A DNA stretch of 64,000 bases. Origin: Geosiphon pyriformis (Eukaryota > Glomeromycota > Glomeromycetes > Archaeosporales > Geosiphonaceae). Where the stretch lies: the NCBI GenBank assembly GCA_016748015.1, contig JAAOMT010000303.1, forward strand, positions 859,748-923,747, in the 5' to 3' direction. A program made the translations under genes and the position numbers. Below, piece after piece: positions 50,478 through 63,282 of the stretch. The notes beneath the pieces were generated by a model. That model was not told the DNA's origin, ran no database searches, and saw nothing but the letters and a program-made list of their open reading frames with translations. Every line of letters begins with the position of its first letter. Positions within the stretch are counted from its first letter, which is position 1.

Positions 50478-51432
50478 CATGAAATTACCCTTATAAATCT
50501 TATCATTAATTAGCATATATTATCGTTCAAATTATTACTTATTACATTAGCAAAATATCTGAAATTATCATTTAATTAATAACCCAATTTGTACATAACA
50601 CAAATGTAACTTAATTGCAATGATCAATCATGCAATATCCCGAACTATGTAACATTCAAAAAGTTTGCCAAAATTTGTAAGAAATTCGCCAAAATAATTG
50701 ATAGTTCGCCAAAATATCTAATAGTTCACAGAAATAACTTGTAGTTCACTGAAATGTATCTTTAATTCAGCAAAATTATAGAAAATAGCAAAGTTCAAGT
50801 TTATAGAATAGTGTTATGACAAGTTGTATAAAAGAAAAGCTTCTCTCTTCGAGGAAATGTATTTTACTTCGGATTTAATAATTAGAATTATTCTTTACAC
50901 ACAAAAACAAAATAAATATCAAATAAATTTGAAAAGCCAAATTCTTAATTACTTCCTTTGAAATTAACTAATTCCTACTAATAGTTGAAATTGATTAGCT
51001 ACCAATTTCAGTAGACTGTTAAAGCACTTCCAGGTCTGGACCCAAAATGACTTCCATAAAATCATCAGTTTTACTTTTTCTTTTACATTTTTTTTATTCT
51101 TTTTTTTTTCTTATTATAAAATCATTTGGGTAGCCTACAGACAAGAATTCCTGTAGAAGAGTTGACTTTCACAGCAAAGTAACTACACATTTTTAGTGAG
51201 CTTCCAGATGAGCAATTCCTGGGAAAGAGTTGACATTTACTACAACATAACTATACAAAGTAACTGGCATGGAATTGGCTATTCCACTTATAAGCCCAGC
51301 AGTTCAAATTATAGGAGATAATTTGAAGGTAAATTCAGCTACTGGAGGTTCAACCACATCCAGAAAATGTGAATTTACAGCAAACAGGCATCAACAACAT
51401 TGAAAAAAAGAGACTAAAAACCTCCAGTAACA
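50446..51432 (+). repeat. 3' LTR of element A
   Basis: 987 bp, collinear with the 5' LTR, from TGTTATCAG to CTCCAGTAACA. Differences to the 5' LTR are nearly all C/T and G/A. Confidence 0.93.
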
Positions 51433-51484
51433 CCAGCCAAGACCAAGTTATCAAAACGTGCTAACAGATTCAACACTAAAGCAG
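51433..51484 (-). mobile_element. 52-bp piece of LINE copy 3 ORF1 trapped between two gypsy elements
   Basis: On the minus strand this reads ALVLNLLARFDNLVLAG, matching the ORF1 C-terminus of copy 2 (ALEVLINLVLQRLDHLCSS). The reading frame runs on into both neighbouring LINE pieces once one 4-bp copy is removed at each side, so the piece is the sequence between two insertion sites. Confidence 0.8.
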
Positions 51485-52476
51485 TGTTACCAGTAGAATT
51501 TTAGCTATTAATTAGCATAAAATTACCCTTATAATTCCTATAATTAATTAGTATATTAATATCATTTCAAATTATTATTTATTATTTAATCAATTATTAC
51601 ATATTACAATTCAATTAAATAATCCAATTAGTATAACAGAAAGTAGGATAATCAAATTACACAATACCTTGAACTTTGTAACATTCAAAAATTCACCGAA
51701 ATTTACAGAAATTCGCCAAAATTTATAAGAAATTCGCCAAAATTATGAATAGTTCACCCAAATTAATCAATAGTTCAGTGAAATAACTTGTAGTTCATCA
51801 AAATATATCTTTAGTTCACTGAAATTTGAGCAAAAAGAAAAAGTGCAAGTTCATAGATTAGTACTACAACAAGTTATATAAAAGAAGAGCTTTTTTTTTC
51901 AAGAAAATATATCTTACTTTAGATTTATCTCTTAGAACTGTTCCTATATACACAAAAAGAAATAAATATTAAATAATTCAAAAAACCAAATTCTTTAATT
52001 ATTGCACTTGAAAAATCCTTAAAACTCAACTAACATTTCGAAATTGATTAGCTACCAATTTCAGTAAACTGTTAGTAATCCCAGGTCTGGATAAAAAACG
52101 TTTCTCTTGACAGAATTCAATTTCTTTTATATTTCTTTTACTTTTCTTTTATTTTCTTATTATAATAATTAGGGTAGCCTACAGACGAGATTCCTGTAGA
52201 AGAGTTGACTTTTACAGCAAAGTAACTACACATTTTTAAGTGAGCTTCCAGACAAGCAATTCCTGGGAAAGAGTTGACACTTACTATAACATAACTACAT
52301 AAAATAATTGGGAAGGAATTGGCCATTCCACTTATAAGCCCAGCAGTTCAAATTATAAGAGATAATTTGAAAATAAATTCAGTTACTAAAGGTTTAACTA
52401 CTTCTAGCAAATGTGAATTTGCAACCAACAGACATTTACAACATTCAAGAAAAGAGACCAAAAACCTCCGGTAACA
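51485..52476 (+). repeat. 5' LTR of element B
   Basis: Runs from TGTTACCAG to CTCCGGTAACA. U3 holds repeated TTCRCCRAAAT units (51685-51830) and TATAAAAG at 51877-51884. It is closer to the 3' LTR of B than to the LTRs of A, for example in sharing TAGAATTTTAGCTATTAATT. Confidence 0.92.
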
Positions 52477-55400
52477 TTTGGTGCTCTCTCATGAAAATAA
52501 CACAGCAACAACAAATTCAAAGTGGCAACCACACCAAATACAACAACTCTAGAGTATCATCAGTCAATTTACACCCACTGCAAGCAAAGATTCAACATTC
52601 CAGACGGAATTGAAGTTGTCAAGAAATCAGTATACCAATATATTGAAAATTGCATCAACAATTATCTTTTTAGAAACTACAATATTTCAGAAGTTAGAAG
52701 CAACCTCTACAATAATTTAGTGCACTATTCACAATTGGGAACAGAAGACCTGAACAGTGAAACACTTATTACCTACTTCCAAGAACTTAATTTTAATATT
52801 ATTGAGTACTGTAAAGAAAAATACCCAGTACAGCCCAAATATTCTTTTAACTTTGAATCAGAAACAGAGACAAGCAACAAAGGCAAACAAAAAGTGAAAC
52901 AATACTCAAGAACCACTCCAAACACTCCAATACTACCAAAGACAACTGCTAAACACTTGCAAACATCTGAACAAAGAACCAGTGTCAAATTACCACTTTC
53001 TATTACACTATTTCCAATTTCACTTGTTCAACTACAAACACCAAGTTCACCATTTAACTATTTCTCCAGACCAGAAAATTTTCAGTCACCTAGAAATCCT
53101 ACTTAACAACAGAAACCAATATCAACAAGTGCCAATATCATTAATTACTTACAGAAAAACGAAAGTAATCATTCAGAAAGCTTGGAAAGTAAAAAAACTG
53201 AACCAGAACCAGAAGAAGCCACAGAAAATAAAGAAGAAATAACAACTGCTTATATTGCAAAGATTCCAGAATTTACAGGTGAAGATAATAATACCAGTCC
53301 TCAAGAATGGCTTGACAAAGTTCAAAAAACAGGAGATGCAAATGGTTGGAATGCAGCAAAAATGCTCAAAGCAATTCCATACTTTCTTCAAGGAACTGCA
53401 GAAGAATAGTTTGAAAACTTAGAAGAACCATTTGAAAACTGGCAAGCATTCAAAGATGCTTTTCTACAACAATTCACTGACAACAACACTTCTATCACTC
53501 TCAAAAACTACTTTCGCAATATCAAGCAAGAAACATCTGAAACTGTTATAATCTATCTTGGAAGATTCAACAAACTTCTCAGACAAATTCAACAATTGGA
53601 AACCAATGACTACTATTCCAATACTCAAATTCTGGATCAGTTTATAGCAGAATTAAAAGACAAACTGATTAAGAAAGTCTGTCCATATGCTCTAGCAGAC
53701 TTAGCAACTGCCATTAAACATGCAAAAAATTATGAAATAGCTATGGAAAAAGTGAACCACACCAAACTTGTTAACTTGACTATTGGAGAAACCAGCTCAG
53801 CAGCTGAAGAAAAGATAGACCAACTCACAAAGAAAGTTGAAAGCTATTTTACAAACCAGCAACAACAGCAGCAACAACCACAAAAATATCAACCACTACA
53901 GTGACACAACCAAAACAACTTTGGACCACCATCCAACAACCAACCTCAAAATTGTCACTATTGTGAAATTCCAAGACACTAGAAACGAGATTGCAGGAAA
54001 CTACAAAGAGACCAACAAAACAGGAGTAATCAATGTTACTCTTCATCACAACAATCTTATTACCAACCCCCACTACCAACTTATTATTTACTGAGACCAC
54101 AAATTCAAAACAGCTATTATCAACCAACTCCACAACCAATTCAATAACAATATCAGCAACCTTTACCAATTTAGCAATATCAGACACCATCCACTCAACA
54201 ATATCAAGTACCAGCAAGAAGATTGGTTCAACATAACCAATTCACACCCCAAAATCAATTTCAGAATAATAACAACTGAATTAATCCAAATAACCAGTTG
54301 GTTCCCCAAAATTCTGATCAACAAAGACCCAATCACTATTATACTCAATCTAGTTATCTTACAATACCAGAGGAATCGGATTTTTAACAACCTGTACTTT
54401 CTAAAGGTAAAGTTGCAGCACCCAGATCAAACCCTTCCAACAATACTATTTTACCAGCTCAAATTGCCCAAAATGCCAACCTTTCAGATATATTCTCATT
54501 CGAATTTGAAGCAAATGAATCACCATTCTTGCTTAGTAATGCAGTAGTTAATGAACAAAAAGCTATTACTGCCATATACACTGAAGCTACAGTAGAAGAA
54601 AAACCCATCTGACTAATTCTAGACAGTGGATCAGCTGGAAGTATTATCACCTACCAGTTAATGCAACAGCTTCAAAGAACTGTTGACAGACCAGCTGAAA
54701 CTGTAATTGTTACAGCAGATAGTATGAAAAAGACACCAGTAGGAAAAATTGACAATTTTCCATTCACTATTGATGAAATCACCATTCCAGTCAAAGTTCT
54801 AATCATGGATGCACCCCAATATCAAGCTTTGGTCGAAAATGATTGGCTTCTTAAGGCCAATGCAAACTTGGACTGGGAAACTCAGGAATTAAAAATCTCA
54901 TACTAAGGACAATACACTATAGTACCTGCTACTTGTGGTATTTTTAATAAACGATCAGAAAAAGTCTCAGTATTTGAATTTGAAAAGGAAAAAGAAATGC
55001 CACTTACTAAAACTTACATGGTTTTTGAATCAACATCCAATTGGGCTGAAGAAACAGAACAGGAGATTTTTGAAGAATCAAAAGGATGGAAGAAAGTTAG
55101 ATATTCTATACCAAAACCACGGAAACAACCACCTTATATTCTACTCAAATGCAAAGATTGCAACAAAAAACTTTCATCAATAGGAGCATGTATTTTTCCA
55201 AAAGAGGAATATGAAACTCGTACCTGTTACTTTTGCAAAGCATGCCATAGAGAACAATTTGGATCTCCAAAAAGAAGTAGAAAATAGAACAACACACTTT
55301 GTCTTACATGTAGAGATATGTTACCAGAAGAATACAACTGGATTGATGTTGCAATGAGAGGAGGAGTATGTGATCAAACCTGTCAATATGCTCTATCAAT

Positions 55401-58144
55401 TTCGAAAAAAGTCAGAAGAGGAATACCATTTGATGCAGCATACAACAGTGCTCTTAATAAACTTTACCACTACTCTCATGATATTAAAATGATTTTTGAC
55501 CTAGCAATAGCATTGATCAATGGAGCCATCCAAGAAGATGTCTGCCAAATGAAAGAAGCTGAATACATTGAGTATATCATAGAATTAGCTGGATTTGATT
55601 ATGAAGATAAAGTAGAAACCTATCACCAAATTGCAAGCCATATATATCTGACTCAAGAAGCTCAAATTTAATGATTAGAGCAAATAAACATTCAATTGTG
55701 TAAAGAATGCATCATGCCTTGTGATGACAAATGATGTCCAAAATGCTATACTCTTAGCATTCCCCTGCCAGAGGAGAATAATAAAAATAAAATCGAATTT
55801 GGAGTATTCGAACTAGTAGAAGAACTACCAACCACCCCCATCTATCTCCTTGAAAAGCAACCACCTCTACAACTTAAATATTTTGACAACCATGGCCAAG
55901 GAATCAGACCAGAAAAAGCACACAAAATTGATGCCGGATATGATCTAAAATACCCAGGAAAAGATACTTTGGTTCTCCAACCAAAGTCTTTGACAAATCA
56001 ATCTCAAAATTGCTCTTGAAATTCCACCTGGAGCAATGGTTCAAATTGCCTCCAGATCATTATTGGCAAGCAAAAGAATCAATATTAGAGAAGGAGTTAT
56101 AGATACAGGATACACTAGAGACATTACCATCATGTTGCAGAATGAAACAGACAAATCATTCAAGATTGAACATGCTGAAAAAATTGCTCAAGCAATTTAC
56201 CTATTCTTAATCAATATTTCGGGTCTACAATCAGTTAACAACAAAGAACAATTGGGAAAAAGTGAAAGAAGAACTCAAAGTTTTGGTTCAACTGGATGAT
56301 TTACAGTTTCAGTAAACATAGCTCTTAAAATACAAAATAAATCTCACCAGATTCTTCAACTTTCCCAACCAATTACCATTTCATTTTTTGGAGAACATCA
56401 CGAAATTTACACTTGCTCAAAACCCACTACTACCCAACAAATCTTTGAATCCAATAAACAAATCTGTTTGAAGCATGAAATCTCAATTTCAAACGTTTAT
56501 ATTCCCAAAGGAATGAAAATATTTTGAGTTATATTCTACAACTCCAATAATTACTCTATTGTCTTATTAAACAAATTAGAGATTGGAATCATACACAGCA
56601 ATGTTTTTCAAGATAAAAACCCTCAAATTGTTTCTAATTTTATCGAAATTGTAAGGCACACTCTACTCCCAAATCCAAATATCATTCCCACTACTGAAAA
56701 CTACCATCTTTTGGAAGAAAAACTCTCTCATATCAACATGAGTCCCTTAGAACCTCAACAACAAAGACAATTGAAACAATTGATAGCTGAATTTGCAGAT
56801 ATATTTGCAAAAGACAACAATAACCTGGAAAAAACAGATATTATTCAACATCAGATCCATACAGGAAATGCTTCACCAAAATGTCAGCAAGCTTATAGAG
56901 TGCCATCTGCCAGTTACCAATTCATCAGAAAAAAAGTCCAGAGAATGCTCAATAACAGATTAATTCAACCATCAAGAAGTCTTTGGGCCTCACTAGTAGT
57001 CCTTGTTAAAAAGAAAAATGGAAAAATCAGATTTTGTGTTGACTATTGCCAATTGAACAGTGTGATAATTGGAGATGTCTACCCTCTTCCAAGAATTGAT
57101 GACATGTTAAATGCTTTAGGAAAAGCCAAATTCTTCTCAACTTTGGACTTGGAAAGTAGATACTGACAAGTCGAAATAGACCCAAAAGACTAACCCAAAA
57201 CAGCATTTACCACCCAAAAAGGAAACTATGAGTTCAATGTTATGTCTTTTGGACTCTGCAATATGCCAACAACATTTCAGTAACTCATGGATGTTGTATA
57301 TGAAGGGCTCTTGTGGCAATCAATAGTTGTCTATCTTGATGACACTGATGTATACTTACCAAGCTTTGAAGCCCACCTCATTCACCTGCGAGAAGTTTTT
57401 CAATGATTATGGAAAGCAGGATTAAAGTTAAACATTAAAAAATGTCACTTTGGAAAAACAAGCTTGATTTTTCTTGGACACATAGTTAGTAAAGATAGAG
57501 TCAAACCAAATCCAGGAACAATCAGTGCTGTCAAAAACTTTCAAACTTCCAGAAATACCACAGAACTACAAGGATTTGTAGGATTAGCCTCTTACTATCG
57601 AAAATTCATAAAAGGATTCTCAGAAATTGCCAAACCACTCAATTATCTTACCAACAAAAACATGTCATACAAATGGACTAAAGAACAACAAAAAGCTTTT
57701 GAAACTCTGAAAACAAAATTGACAACAGCCCCAGTTTTTGCTTACCCAGACTTTAACAAATGGTTCCAATTAGCCACTGATGCTTTACACATAGCATTTG
57801 ATGCTATCTTATCACAATTAGATGAAAATAGGCAAGAACAAATCATCACCTATGCTAGTAAAACACTTAAACCAACAGAACTAAAATATGACTCAACTGA
57901 ATTAGAAGCTGCTGCAGTCATCTGGGCTCTTAAACATTTTCAACAATATTTGAAGAATAGAAAAGAATTTGACATTATAACTGACAATATTGGTCTCAAA
58001 TGGCTCAATAAAAAGAAAACTGAACAAAGTGCCAAACAGTCTCGATGGAATGACTTCTTAACAGACTACAAATATATTGTACACCACAAACCAAGAAAAA
58101 TACACACTAATATTGACAGTCTTTTAAGAATAAGACAATATTAA
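52477..58144 (+). pseudogene. Element B gag-protease-dUTPase-RT-RNase H polyprotein, broken
   Basis: Same domain order as A. Gag: YHQSIYTHCKQRFNIPDGIE and a capsid segment (stop at 53409 where A has W). The CCHC knuckle is CHYCEIPRH, then a stop. Protease keeps the catalytic motif LILDSGSAGSIIT (54615). The Cys-rich region is at 55140-55760. The dUTPase has motif 1 AGYDLKYP, then a small deletion near 55995 shifts the frame, then SRSLLA, GVIDTGYTRDIT, HAEKIAQAIYL and RRTQSFGSTG. RT has KKKNGKIRFCVDYCQLNSV, LDLESRY, and YLDD intact at 57332. RNase H is open over 226 residues from 57464 (ATDALHIAFDAILSQ). The frame ends RIRQY-stop at 58144. Catalytic motifs in B are often intact where A has Asp to Asn, and the reverse. 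Confidence 0.87.
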
Positions 58145-58200
58145 TACCAACATCAACACCAACAAACTTAACAGCAAAACAAACAACAAAATCAACAACA

Positions 58201-59586
58201 ATGAATCCAAAAAACTACAACAACATCAAAAACTATTTGAAGACTCTTACCATGCCAGAAAATTGGTTTCCAAGTGAAAAACATCAATTACAATACCAAT
58301 CCAAACAATATTTTATATACCACAACAAAATTTATTACAAAAATCGTAAAAACCCAAACCAATCACTCAGATTAGTACAGGAAAATGAAAAAGAAACAAT
58401 TTTATATAACATGCACACAGATCCGTCTTCAGCACACTTAGGAAGAAATAGAACAATTCAAAGAACTCTTGAACATTATTTTTGGCCTCACATACAAAAA
58501 GACATTCAACAATATGTAGAATCTTGTGATAGTTGTCAAAGAAGAGGAGAAACTCACTCCACAGAACCTTTAAATCCAATCAAAATTAGACAACCATTTG
58601 ACAGAGTTGAAATTGATTTAGTCGGACCATTACCTATCACAACCCAAGAAAATTGCTATATTGCAGTAGCAGTAGATTATTTTACCAAATGGTCTGAAAC
58701 TAGAGCCATCCAAAGAGCAGATGCAAAATCAGTAGCAAATTTTATCTATGAAGACATTATTTGTAGACATAAATGTCTAATTGAACTCTTATCTAATTAA
58801 GGAACACATTTTGTGAACAACTTGATACAAGAAATTTGTGAATGATTCAATGTCAAAAGACCTCTATCATCGCCTTATTACCCTCAAACAAATGGACTTG
58901 TAGAATATTTTAACAGAACATTGTGTGAATTGTTGGCCAAAGTCTCAACAGATTTTGAGCAGGAATGGAATATCTTTATTTCATCAGTGTTACTAGCATA
59001 CAGAACACTAAAACAAGATACTATGAAACACACACTATTTGACCTTACTTATGGAAGGACAGCAACATTACCAATTAATTTCACAGTAAAAACATATTCA
59101 GTGCAACCAATTAATAAAAAAAACTTTCAAAAAACACTCCAAAGAAGAGCCTACACTCTTCTTAGTACACTGGAAGGAAAAAAAAGGATAGCAGCAACTC
59201 ATATCAAACATTCCCAAGCTCAACAAAAAAAAAGACATAACAACAAATTACCACCTATTATCAACAAATTTAAAGTTGGAAATAAAGTTCTCTTATACAG
59301 AACTAAGGCTGAAAAACAATAAAGTGGAAAATTTGAAAACAAATGGGATGGACCATTTTATATTCACGAAATTCTAGGCAATGGATCATACAAGTTAAGA
59401 CTTGATGATAAAATACTAGCAAAAGTTGTACATAGAGACAGATTGAAACACTATCATTTCAGAAACAATCCTGAAACATTAATTTCACAAATTGGTACAC
59501 ATTCCTCTTTAATTAATCCTGAAGATATTTCCTGAAATTTAGAACCAATAATTATAATAGAACAACAACCAAACTTGAACACTTAA
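58201..59586 (+). pseudogene. Element B integrase, separate ORF with own ATG, broken
   Basis: The ATG at 58201 lies 57 nt after the RNase H stop, in another frame, after a Gln/Thr/Asn-codon-like A/C-rich leader. The first 199 codons are open. HHCC finger: HTDPSSAHLGR ... CDSCQRR. Core: EIDLVGPLP (Asp), LLSN-stop-GTHF (second Asp to Asn, then CAA to TAA) and NGLVEYF (Glu). The C-terminal KWDGPFYIHEILGNGSYKLRL is kept. Ends near 59586. Confidence 0.85.
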
Positions 59587-59731
59587 ATTTTACAATAATT
59601 CTTTAATAAAAACACAAAGACAAAAAATAGTAAATAATTACAAAAAAACACCCAAACCCAAAAACAAATAAAAACTCCATATCCAAAAATAATTTTTTTT
59701 ATTCTCTCTTTTCATAATTAGTCAATTTTAT

Positions 59732-60440
59732 CATAATTATTTCTCGAAATATTCAACAAATATCCCAAAAGTTAATGTTAACCTTAAAGACACTTCCTGA
59801 CTTATCCATAACGATTAATGAAAGTCAAATTAATTACATTCAGAAAGAAACTACAGTCCCAGTAGTAAATCATTTACAGAACTATCACCTCTATAGAAGA
59901 AAAACAAAAAGTCATTCTGAAAATAGGTTACCAAGACTTTTGAAGCAAGCATTAAAAGAAAATTTTTTAATTGTCCCTATTGACATTTCATCAAATGCTA
60001 CAATGCAACAAAAACTTCTACTACTTCTCAATAAACAGAACAATGAACACACCCCTATCTATAAATACTTTCACATTAGAAAGACACTTTATGAACGAAA
60101 ACTGGAACTTGAAACAACAAATCTCACTCCTGAAGCTATACAAAAACAAATTCATAATGAATTCAAAACAGCAGCTGGACCAACAAACACTCACTACAAA
60201 CTTAGAACAGCTTTTAGACTCTATGATTTGTTTAATACTTGTGAAAATGTTCTACAAAATCTAATACTGTAACCAATGAAAGTCCAATACATTGGCAAAC
60301 TTACAGAACTGAAATTTTAACAATTTTCAGACCAGATTACTTCAATTATTTTGGATCACTATATCAATATCACAGATAGTGCTTGGACTTTGACGAAGCT
60401 CAGTCTTGAGGAAGAAATTATATTACCAATAGAATTTTAG
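59732..60440 (+). pseudogene. Element B ORF3, unknown protein
   Basis: Homologous to ORF3 of element A. The start ATG is ATA here (G to A) at 59732, so the longest current frame begins at 59775 and is open for 165 codons. Two further stops follow, and the frame ends at TAG 60438-60440 in the LTR. Conserved blocks are NATMQQKL, YKYFHIRKTLYERKLEL and HYKLRTAFRLYDLFNTCENVLQN. No membrane segment. Function unknown. Confidence 0.7.
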
Positions 60441-61421
60441 CTATTAATTAGCATGAAATTACCCTTATAATTCTTATAATTAATTAGTATATTAATATCA
60501 TTTCAAATTATCATTTATTATTTAATCAATTATCACATATCACAATTCAATTAAATAATCCAATTAGTATAACAGAAAGTAGAATGATCAAATTACACAA
60601 TACCCTGAACTTTGTAACATTCAAAAATTCACCAAAATTTACAGAAATTCGCCAAAATTTATAAGAAATTTGCCGAAATTTATAGAAATTCGCCGAAATT
60701 ATGAATAGTTCACCCAAATTAATCAATAATTCAGCGAAATAACTTGTAGTCCATTAAAATGTATTTTTAGTTCACCGAAATTTGAGCAAAGAGAAAAAGT
60801 ACAAGTTCATAGACTAGTATTACAACAAGTTGTATAAAAGAAGAGCTTTTCTCTTCAAGAAAATGTATCTTACTTTAGATTTATCCCTTAGAACCGTTCT
60901 TATATACACAAAAAGAAATAAATATCAAATAATTCAAAAAACCAAATTCTTTAATTATTGCACTTGGAAAATCCCCAAAACCCAACTAACATTTCGAAAT
61001 TGATTAGCTACCAATTTCAGTAAACTGTTAGTAACTCCAGGCCTGGATAGAAAACGTTTCCCTTGACAGAATTCAATTTCTTTTACATTTCTTTTATTTT
61101 CTTATTATAATAATTAGGGTAGTCTACAGACAAGATTCCTGTAGAAGAGTTGACTTTTACAGCAAAGTAACTACACATTTTTAAGTGAGCTTCCAGACAA
61201 GCAATTCCTGGGAAAGAGTTGATGTTTACTATAATATAACTATATAAAGTAACTGGCAAGGAATTGGTCATTCCACTTATAAGCCCAGCAGTTCAAATTA
61301 TAAGAGATAATTTGAAGATAAATTCAGTTACTAAAGGTTTAACTACTTTTAGCAAACGTAAATTTGCAACCAACAGACATTTACAACATTTAAGAAAAGA
61401 GACCAAAAACCTCCAGTAACA
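60421..61421 (+). repeat. 3' LTR of element B
   Basis: 1,001 bp, TATTACCAATAG to CTCCAGTAACA. The slightly longer length is due to extra copies of the CGCCRAAAT unit at 60640-60700. TATAAAAG lies at 60833-60840. Confidence 0.92.
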
Positions 61422-63282
61422 ACAGAGAGCCTTTTCAATATGTTTTTCAGTCTAACAACCTCTGAAAAAGCAGATGAATCTAATATTATAACAGTCTTAT
61501 CACTAGTGGTCTCACCTAAGCTTTTTCTTATTATTATGTCTTCTACTTAATTCTATAATAGGAGGGTTATTGGCAATTGACATCCAGGGCTAGACTAGAA
61601 AACTATTAGCATAAGTAATTCCAACTTTATAGCCAATTTACCAATTTGTCTCATAAGACTGACAAGACCATGTTCCAAAGCTGCAAATTTATTGTCAATA
61701 TTTTTCATAACCAAAAGAGTAGGTTTTATTTCTGAAAAGAAGCTAGAAATTGACAAACTACTATGTATAAAAAGAAAGTGGAAAGAAAACTTACTAACAA
61801 TTTTTGTTCAAGAAACACCACCAAAAAAAATAGGGCAGCTAATTGGTGCTAAACATTTGGCATAAATGGAGGCCAGTCTGTTTTTATTCTTATCCAACAA
61901 TACTTTACGAGAATGGCCACTAAGAGAAATTTTTTTATCAACAAAACAATTCAATAATATATAATCTAACTTCTTATACTTAGTGCATTTAGCAAAAACC
62001 AGACAAAACCAATGCAAATTAACACTTTTCAGAACTGGCATGGTTCTCATAATAGCATTTAATAATTCAACTAAATTAAAACAAACAACAACACATTTGG
62101 TTTGAACATATGTGACTAGATAATGATCAATAGCACATGTTTTTCCACCCACAAATTCAATAAAATCTCATATATCATAAGCATTTGTTTTCATCAACAG
62201 AGTATAAAGCAGTGTTCTATAAAGATCTTTTGCATCTTATATTTTTTTGTCAAAATCTAATCTAACAATACACATATTATTTTTTTAATTAAGATAGACT
62301 ACTTAACCATAATCAAATTAGCCTAATTTAATTGGTCAAATTCCATCACAGCTTTTTGCTACAGTCTTACTAATTGTATTTTGATTAACTTAATTACTTT
62401 AAATTTGAATAATACAGTATGCACAGCCTCAGCTGACATTTCAATCAGAATTTTTTTAAGTATCACAGCTCAATCTGAATGTTTAGTAGATTTTTTAAAA
62501 TCAGAATTTACCAAGATCTTTGCACTCTTAGCTTTTTTGGTGGCCTGTATTAAGCTTAGTTCAAAAGTAAATATTATCTGAATAATCTCAGCAAATTTTG
62601 AAAAAGTAGAGGCTTTTTCAAAACTATTGATTTTTGAAAATAATTTTCTAATTGCCACCAGTTTTTCTTAAGAGAATTTCTTAACTGTTTTATCCAAGCC
62701 AATATTCAGAGCAAATGATTTTCTAATTAGAATATTAACCAAATTTTTTAAAAGAGGAGAGAAATTCAAGAAGTTGTCTAATAAAACATTATTATTATCA
62801 TTGTTATTACTCAAAAAATCAATTTTTTTTAGTGGCTTTCCCAAAATTTTTTTGGTCTTAACATACAAACTCTTTAGTATTTGGTCAGTATTATTGCCAT
62901 CAAAAGTGGTTCTATTACCATAGTCAAAGCTAGTTTTCTTAATCAAACACTCCTTTTTTATATTAATACTATCAGACTTAATAGTATTGTTAGTCTTTGA
63001 TTCTCAAGAATAATCATCTAATCTCTTAGCAAAAGCTTCTTTAATCTTAATATTATTATTTAAAACACCACCTCATTTTTTTTCTTGACAATACAGGTTT
63101 GAAACTATCTACTAGTTCAGTATTCTTAACAGTCTTCTTTATAACAATAATATTAAGGCCAACAGTGACTTTGTAATCAAGCAAAAATAGTTTTGATTTA
63201 TTATACTAAATGGTAAAAAAACTTCTTTCAAAAACTTTTGACTCTTTTTTTGGGAATTTGGGATGAAAAAAAGAAAGAAGTT
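61422..63282 (-). mobile_element. LINE copy 3, ORF1 and 5' part (third piece)
   Basis: The minus strand carries ORF1 of the LINE split by elements A and B. The 5' end is at about 63282 (AAACTTCTTTCTTTTTTTC, as in copies 1 and 2). The middle is at 61808-62152 (GGKTCAID ... KSVNLHWFCLVFAKCTKYKKLDY ... NKNRLASIYAKCLAPI), equal to the RRM-end and knuckle region of copy 2 (GRKTCVIN ... LYEKKDVLISCPAAFGG). The C-terminal part before the insertion (SSAFSEVVRLKNILKRLS) ends at 61422. Stops and frameshifts are frequent. Confidence 0.78.

Larger units (their letters stand above)
41532..51432 (+). mobile_element. Ty3/gypsy LTR retrotransposon A with dUTPase, 9,901 bp
   Basis: Both LTRs are 987 bp with TGTTAT...GTAACA ends. 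A TGG-starting primer-binding candidate lies 2 bp after the 5' LTR and a GAGGAGGAGGTTA polypurine tract touches the 3' LTR. Domain order PR-RT-RH-IN defines Ty3/gypsy. Flanking 4-bp sequences CTAG (41528-41531) and CCAG (51433-51436) fit a 4-bp target duplication with one transition. LTR differences are almost only transitions. It is inserted in ORF1's last codons of LINE copy 3, in antisense direction to the LINE. Confidence 0.93.
51485..61421 (+). mobile_element. Ty3/gypsy LTR retrotransposon B with dUTPase, 9,937 bp
   Basis: Same family and layout as element A but clearly diverged. LTRs are 992 bp (5') and 1,001 bp (3'); the 3' LTR starts TATTACC, a G-to-A change of TGTTACC. Flanking GCAG (51481-51484) and ACAG (61422-61425) fit a 4-bp target duplication with one transition. 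It is inserted in the same LINE, 48 bp of original sequence away from element A, in the same orientation. Confidence 0.93.

Noticed and set aside
41527-51437. A 5-bp target-site duplication for element A
   Set aside because: ACTAG and CCAGC do not match, and only removal of 4 bp restores the LINE frame.
41532-61421. In-frame TGA codons as evidence for an alternative genetic code
   Set aside because: TGA sits where the sister element has CGA/AGA or TGG, TAA and TAG also occur, and the host genes read normally with the standard code.
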